DNA of 64,000 bases. Origin: Aquabacterium sp. (GTDB lineage: Bacteria; Pseudomonadota; Gammaproteobacteria; Burkholderiales; Burkholderiaceae_C). Where the stretch lies: contig JAURXM010000116.1 in NCBI GenBank assembly GCA_030654395.1, positions 248,001 through 312,000 on the forward strand, read 5' to 3'. Below the pieces are notes generated by a model. It was given only the letters and a program-made list of their open reading frames with translations, was not told the origin of the DNA and made no database searches. The translations under genes were made by a program, and so were the position numbers. Every line of letters starts with the position of its first letter. Within the stretch, counting starts at the first letter, position 1. This document shows positions 62,712-64,000 of the stretch, piece by piece.

Positions 62712-63314
62712 ATGAAGAGTTGGACTGTCAAAGCAATGGTGTCGGGTGTGTTGGCAACTGTGGCGGCGTTGCCTGCCGTGGCCGCCTTGAAAGAGGGCGA
62801 CGTGGTGCCTGACTTCAAGCTGCAGGCCTCACAAGCAGGCAAGGACTTCAGCTACTCCTTAAAGGATGCGCTCAAGAAGGGCCCTGTGGTGGTGTACTTC
62901 TACCCATCTGCCTACACCGGTGGCTGCAACATCCAGGCGCACACCTTTGCTGTGAACGTGGACAAGTTTTCAGCAGCGGGGGCCTCGATCGTCGGTGTCT
63001 CGCTGGACAGCATCAAGCGACTCAACGATTTTTCGGCTGACCCAGAGTACTGCGCAGGCAAGATTGCCGTGGCCTCTGATGCTGACGGCAAGGTTGCCAA
63101 AGGCTTTGACTTGTCCGTTGCAGAGATTCCGGCTGGCCGCAAAGACACACGTGGCGTAGAGATCGATCACGGTCGCGTTGATCGCACTACTTTCGTCGTC
63201 ACACCGGACGGCAAGGTGGCCGCAACGGTAGGCGGTCTGCCGCCAGCCGCCAACGTCGAAAAGGCACTGGAAATCGTTCAGAACTTGGCTGGCAAGGCCT
63301 CGCGCAAGTCCTGA
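62712..63314 (+). CDS. Exported peroxiredoxin (AhpC/TSA, BCP-like)
   Basis: Protein of 200 residues from ATG 62712, preceded by GGAG seven bases upstream. Signal peptide (AMVSGVLATVAALPAVA), then a thioredoxin-fold peroxiredoxin with the P-x3-T-x2-C site YPSAYTGGC (peroxidatic Cys72), GVSLDSIKRLNDF, and Cys114 as possible resolving residue. RTTFVVTPDGKVAATVGG ends the fold. An exported peroxiredoxin next to c-type cytochromes suggests peroxide is formed by, or is a hazard to, the periplasmic module. It is 31 bases downstream of the dihaem cytochrome gene. Confidence 0.88.
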   Translation: MKSWTVKAMVSGVLATVAALPAVAALKEGDVVPDFKLQASQAGKDFSYSLKDALKKGPVVVYFYPSAYTGGCNIQAHTFAVNVDKFSAAGASIVGVSLDSIKRLNDFSADPEYCAGKIAVASDADGKVAKGFDLSVAEIPAGRKDTRGVEIDHGRVDRTTFVVTPDGKVAATVGGLPPAANVEKALEIVQNLAGKASRKS

Positions 63315-63344
63315 TCTGAACCTATTGCATAGAGGGAACCGATT

Positions 63345-64000
63345 ATGAAGACTCGTGTATTCGTTCGTCGTGCCCTGTTGGTTGTCAGCATGGCAGGGGC
63401 GTTCTCATCGGGGGCGTTGCTCGCTCAGGACAAGCCTGCAGCCGTTACGGTGACGTCGCTCATTCCAGGTGTTGTTCAGGCTGGTACCAAAATCGAGTTG
63501 ATTAAGGAGGGCTTCACGGGGACCGAAGGCCCTGTGACCTTACCCGATGGCAGCTTGATCTTCACCGAGACGCAAGCCAACCGCGTGATCCGCATCGGGC
63601 TGGATGGCTCGACGTCTGTCTTTGTGGAGGGTAGCAACGGCGCAAATGGCTTGGGCTTCACGCCCAATGGTGATCTGTATGCCGTGCAGGTGCTCAAACC
63701 TCGCGTGGGCATCATCTTCCCGTCGCCCAAAGTGAAGACCTTGGCTGACAATTACGAAGGCAAACCTTTCGGTCGACCAAACGACTTGGTTGTTGACCAG
63801 AAGGGCAATGTGTACTTCACGGACTCAGGTGCCAACCCGCCTGCGCCCGGCCAAGCTGCGCCAACAACGCCGCCCGTTGAAACCGCCAAGCCCGCTGTCT
63901 ATCGCATATCCAACAAGGGCGAACTCAAGCGCCTTGCAGCTGATATCGAGCGCCCCAATGGCATCCAGCTGAGCCCTGACGACAAGGTGCTGTACGTGGC
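63345..64000 (+). CDS. SMP-30/gluconolactonase/LRE-like protein, N-terminal part (3' end outside window)
   Basis: Open from ATG 63345 through the window end, 218 codons visible. Signal peptide (RRALLVVSMAGAFSSGALLAQ), then a six-bladed propeller of the SMP-30/gluconolactonase group: metal-ligand Glu in GTEGPVTLPDGSL, FTETQANRVIRIGLDGST, NGLGFTPNGDLY, Asn in GRPNDLVVDQKGNVYFTDSG, and Asn in ERPNGIQLSPDDKVL. A Pro-rich insert (NPPAPGQAAPTTPP) loops out between blades. It is exported and, if active, would be a calcium-dependent lactonase or esterase. It belongs to the same plus-strand run as the cytochromes and peroxiredoxin. Confidence 0.87.
   Translation, partial: MKTRVFVRRALLVVSMAGAFSSGALLAQDKPAAVTVTSLIPGVVQAGTKIELIKEGFTGTEGPVTLPDGSLIFTETQANRVIRIGLDGSTSVFVEGSNGANGLGFTPNGDLYAVQVLKPRVGIIFPSPKVKTLADNYEGKPFGRPNDLVVDQKGNVYFTDSGANPPAPGQAAPTTPPVETAKPAVYRISNKGELKRLAADIERPNGIQLSPDDKVLYV

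Noticed and set aside
1..64000. tRNA, rRNA, CRISPR arrays, transposases and integrases
   Set aside because: I looked for tRNA-like T-arm sequences, regular spaced repeats and recombinase motifs and saw none; a covariance-model scan would be needed to exclude a tRNA firmly.

Overview
The window reads as a chromosomal stretch of a betaproteobacterium of the order Burkholderiales, most likely Comamonadaceae-like. The reasons are the moderately high G+C, the housekeeping order tlpA-aroQ-accB-accC-prmA-DUF3426-pfkB, the block rhodanese-grxC-secB-gpsA next to trmL and gpmA, and the general style of the proteins. This is inference from gene content; no rRNA or tRNA gene is visible.

Layout. 1-3798: the end of a GMC oxidoreductase, an AhpD-like protein, an acetyltransferase, an HDOD-GAF signalling protein and trmL. 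3799-9633: gpsA, secB, an out-of-place type IV prepilin, grxC, a rhodanese, gpmA, a secreted EEP-family hydrolase and a PfkB kinase. 9652-18512: DUF3426 protein, prmA, accC, accB, aroQ, tlpA, a small unrecognised protein coupled to a molybdopterin oxidoreductase, and a DUF1697 protein. 18656-26618: an accessory stretch with a GH26-like secreted protein, a TorF-type porin, a solute-binding protein, a membrane-bound CheA-like kinase and a TIGR01777 epimerase. Most of it lies between a decayed lysS fragment (20162-20305) and the intact lysS (26717-28246), both in the same orientation. 28344-31919: flippase, NfeD, SPFH protein and a spermidine-synthase-like protein. 31938-41271: a minus-strand run of nine tightly packed genes (LysR, DUF2306 membrane protein, hydrolase, two SDRs, GST, molybdopterin oxidoreductase, ferredoxin, moaA) that looks like one catabolic or respiratory unit. 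41314-47764: outer membrane barrel, a MocR regulator divergent from an EamA exporter with clear operator repeats, a PfpI/AraC pair, a decayed EamA 3' fragment, a VOC protein and another solute-binding protein.

48126-64000 is the most interesting part. An SfnR-like sigma-54 activator converges on a sulfate-binding protein gene, which is followed upstream by a cytochrome b561-type protein, a rhodanese lacking its cysteine, and a sulfonate/sulfate-ester-type ABC transporter with two permeases and a porin. Divergent from the porin is a run of genes typical of Planctomycetes rather than Betaproteobacteria: a DUF1549/DUF1553 haem protein, a Tat-exported DUF1501 protein (alkaline phosphatase/sulfatase superfamily), a C-terminal-haem cytochrome, a dihaem c4-like cytochrome, an exported peroxiredoxin and an SMP-30/gluconolactonase-like protein cut by the window end.

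The divergent intergenic region carries two sigma-54 (-24/-12) promoters, one facing each way. My reading is a sulfur-starvation regulon in which a porin and ABC importer bring in an organosulfur compound (sulfonate, sulfone or sulfate ester), and a periplasmic cytochrome/DUF1501 module prepares or oxidises the substrate. The promoters and gene order are seen directly; the substrate and chemistry are inference.
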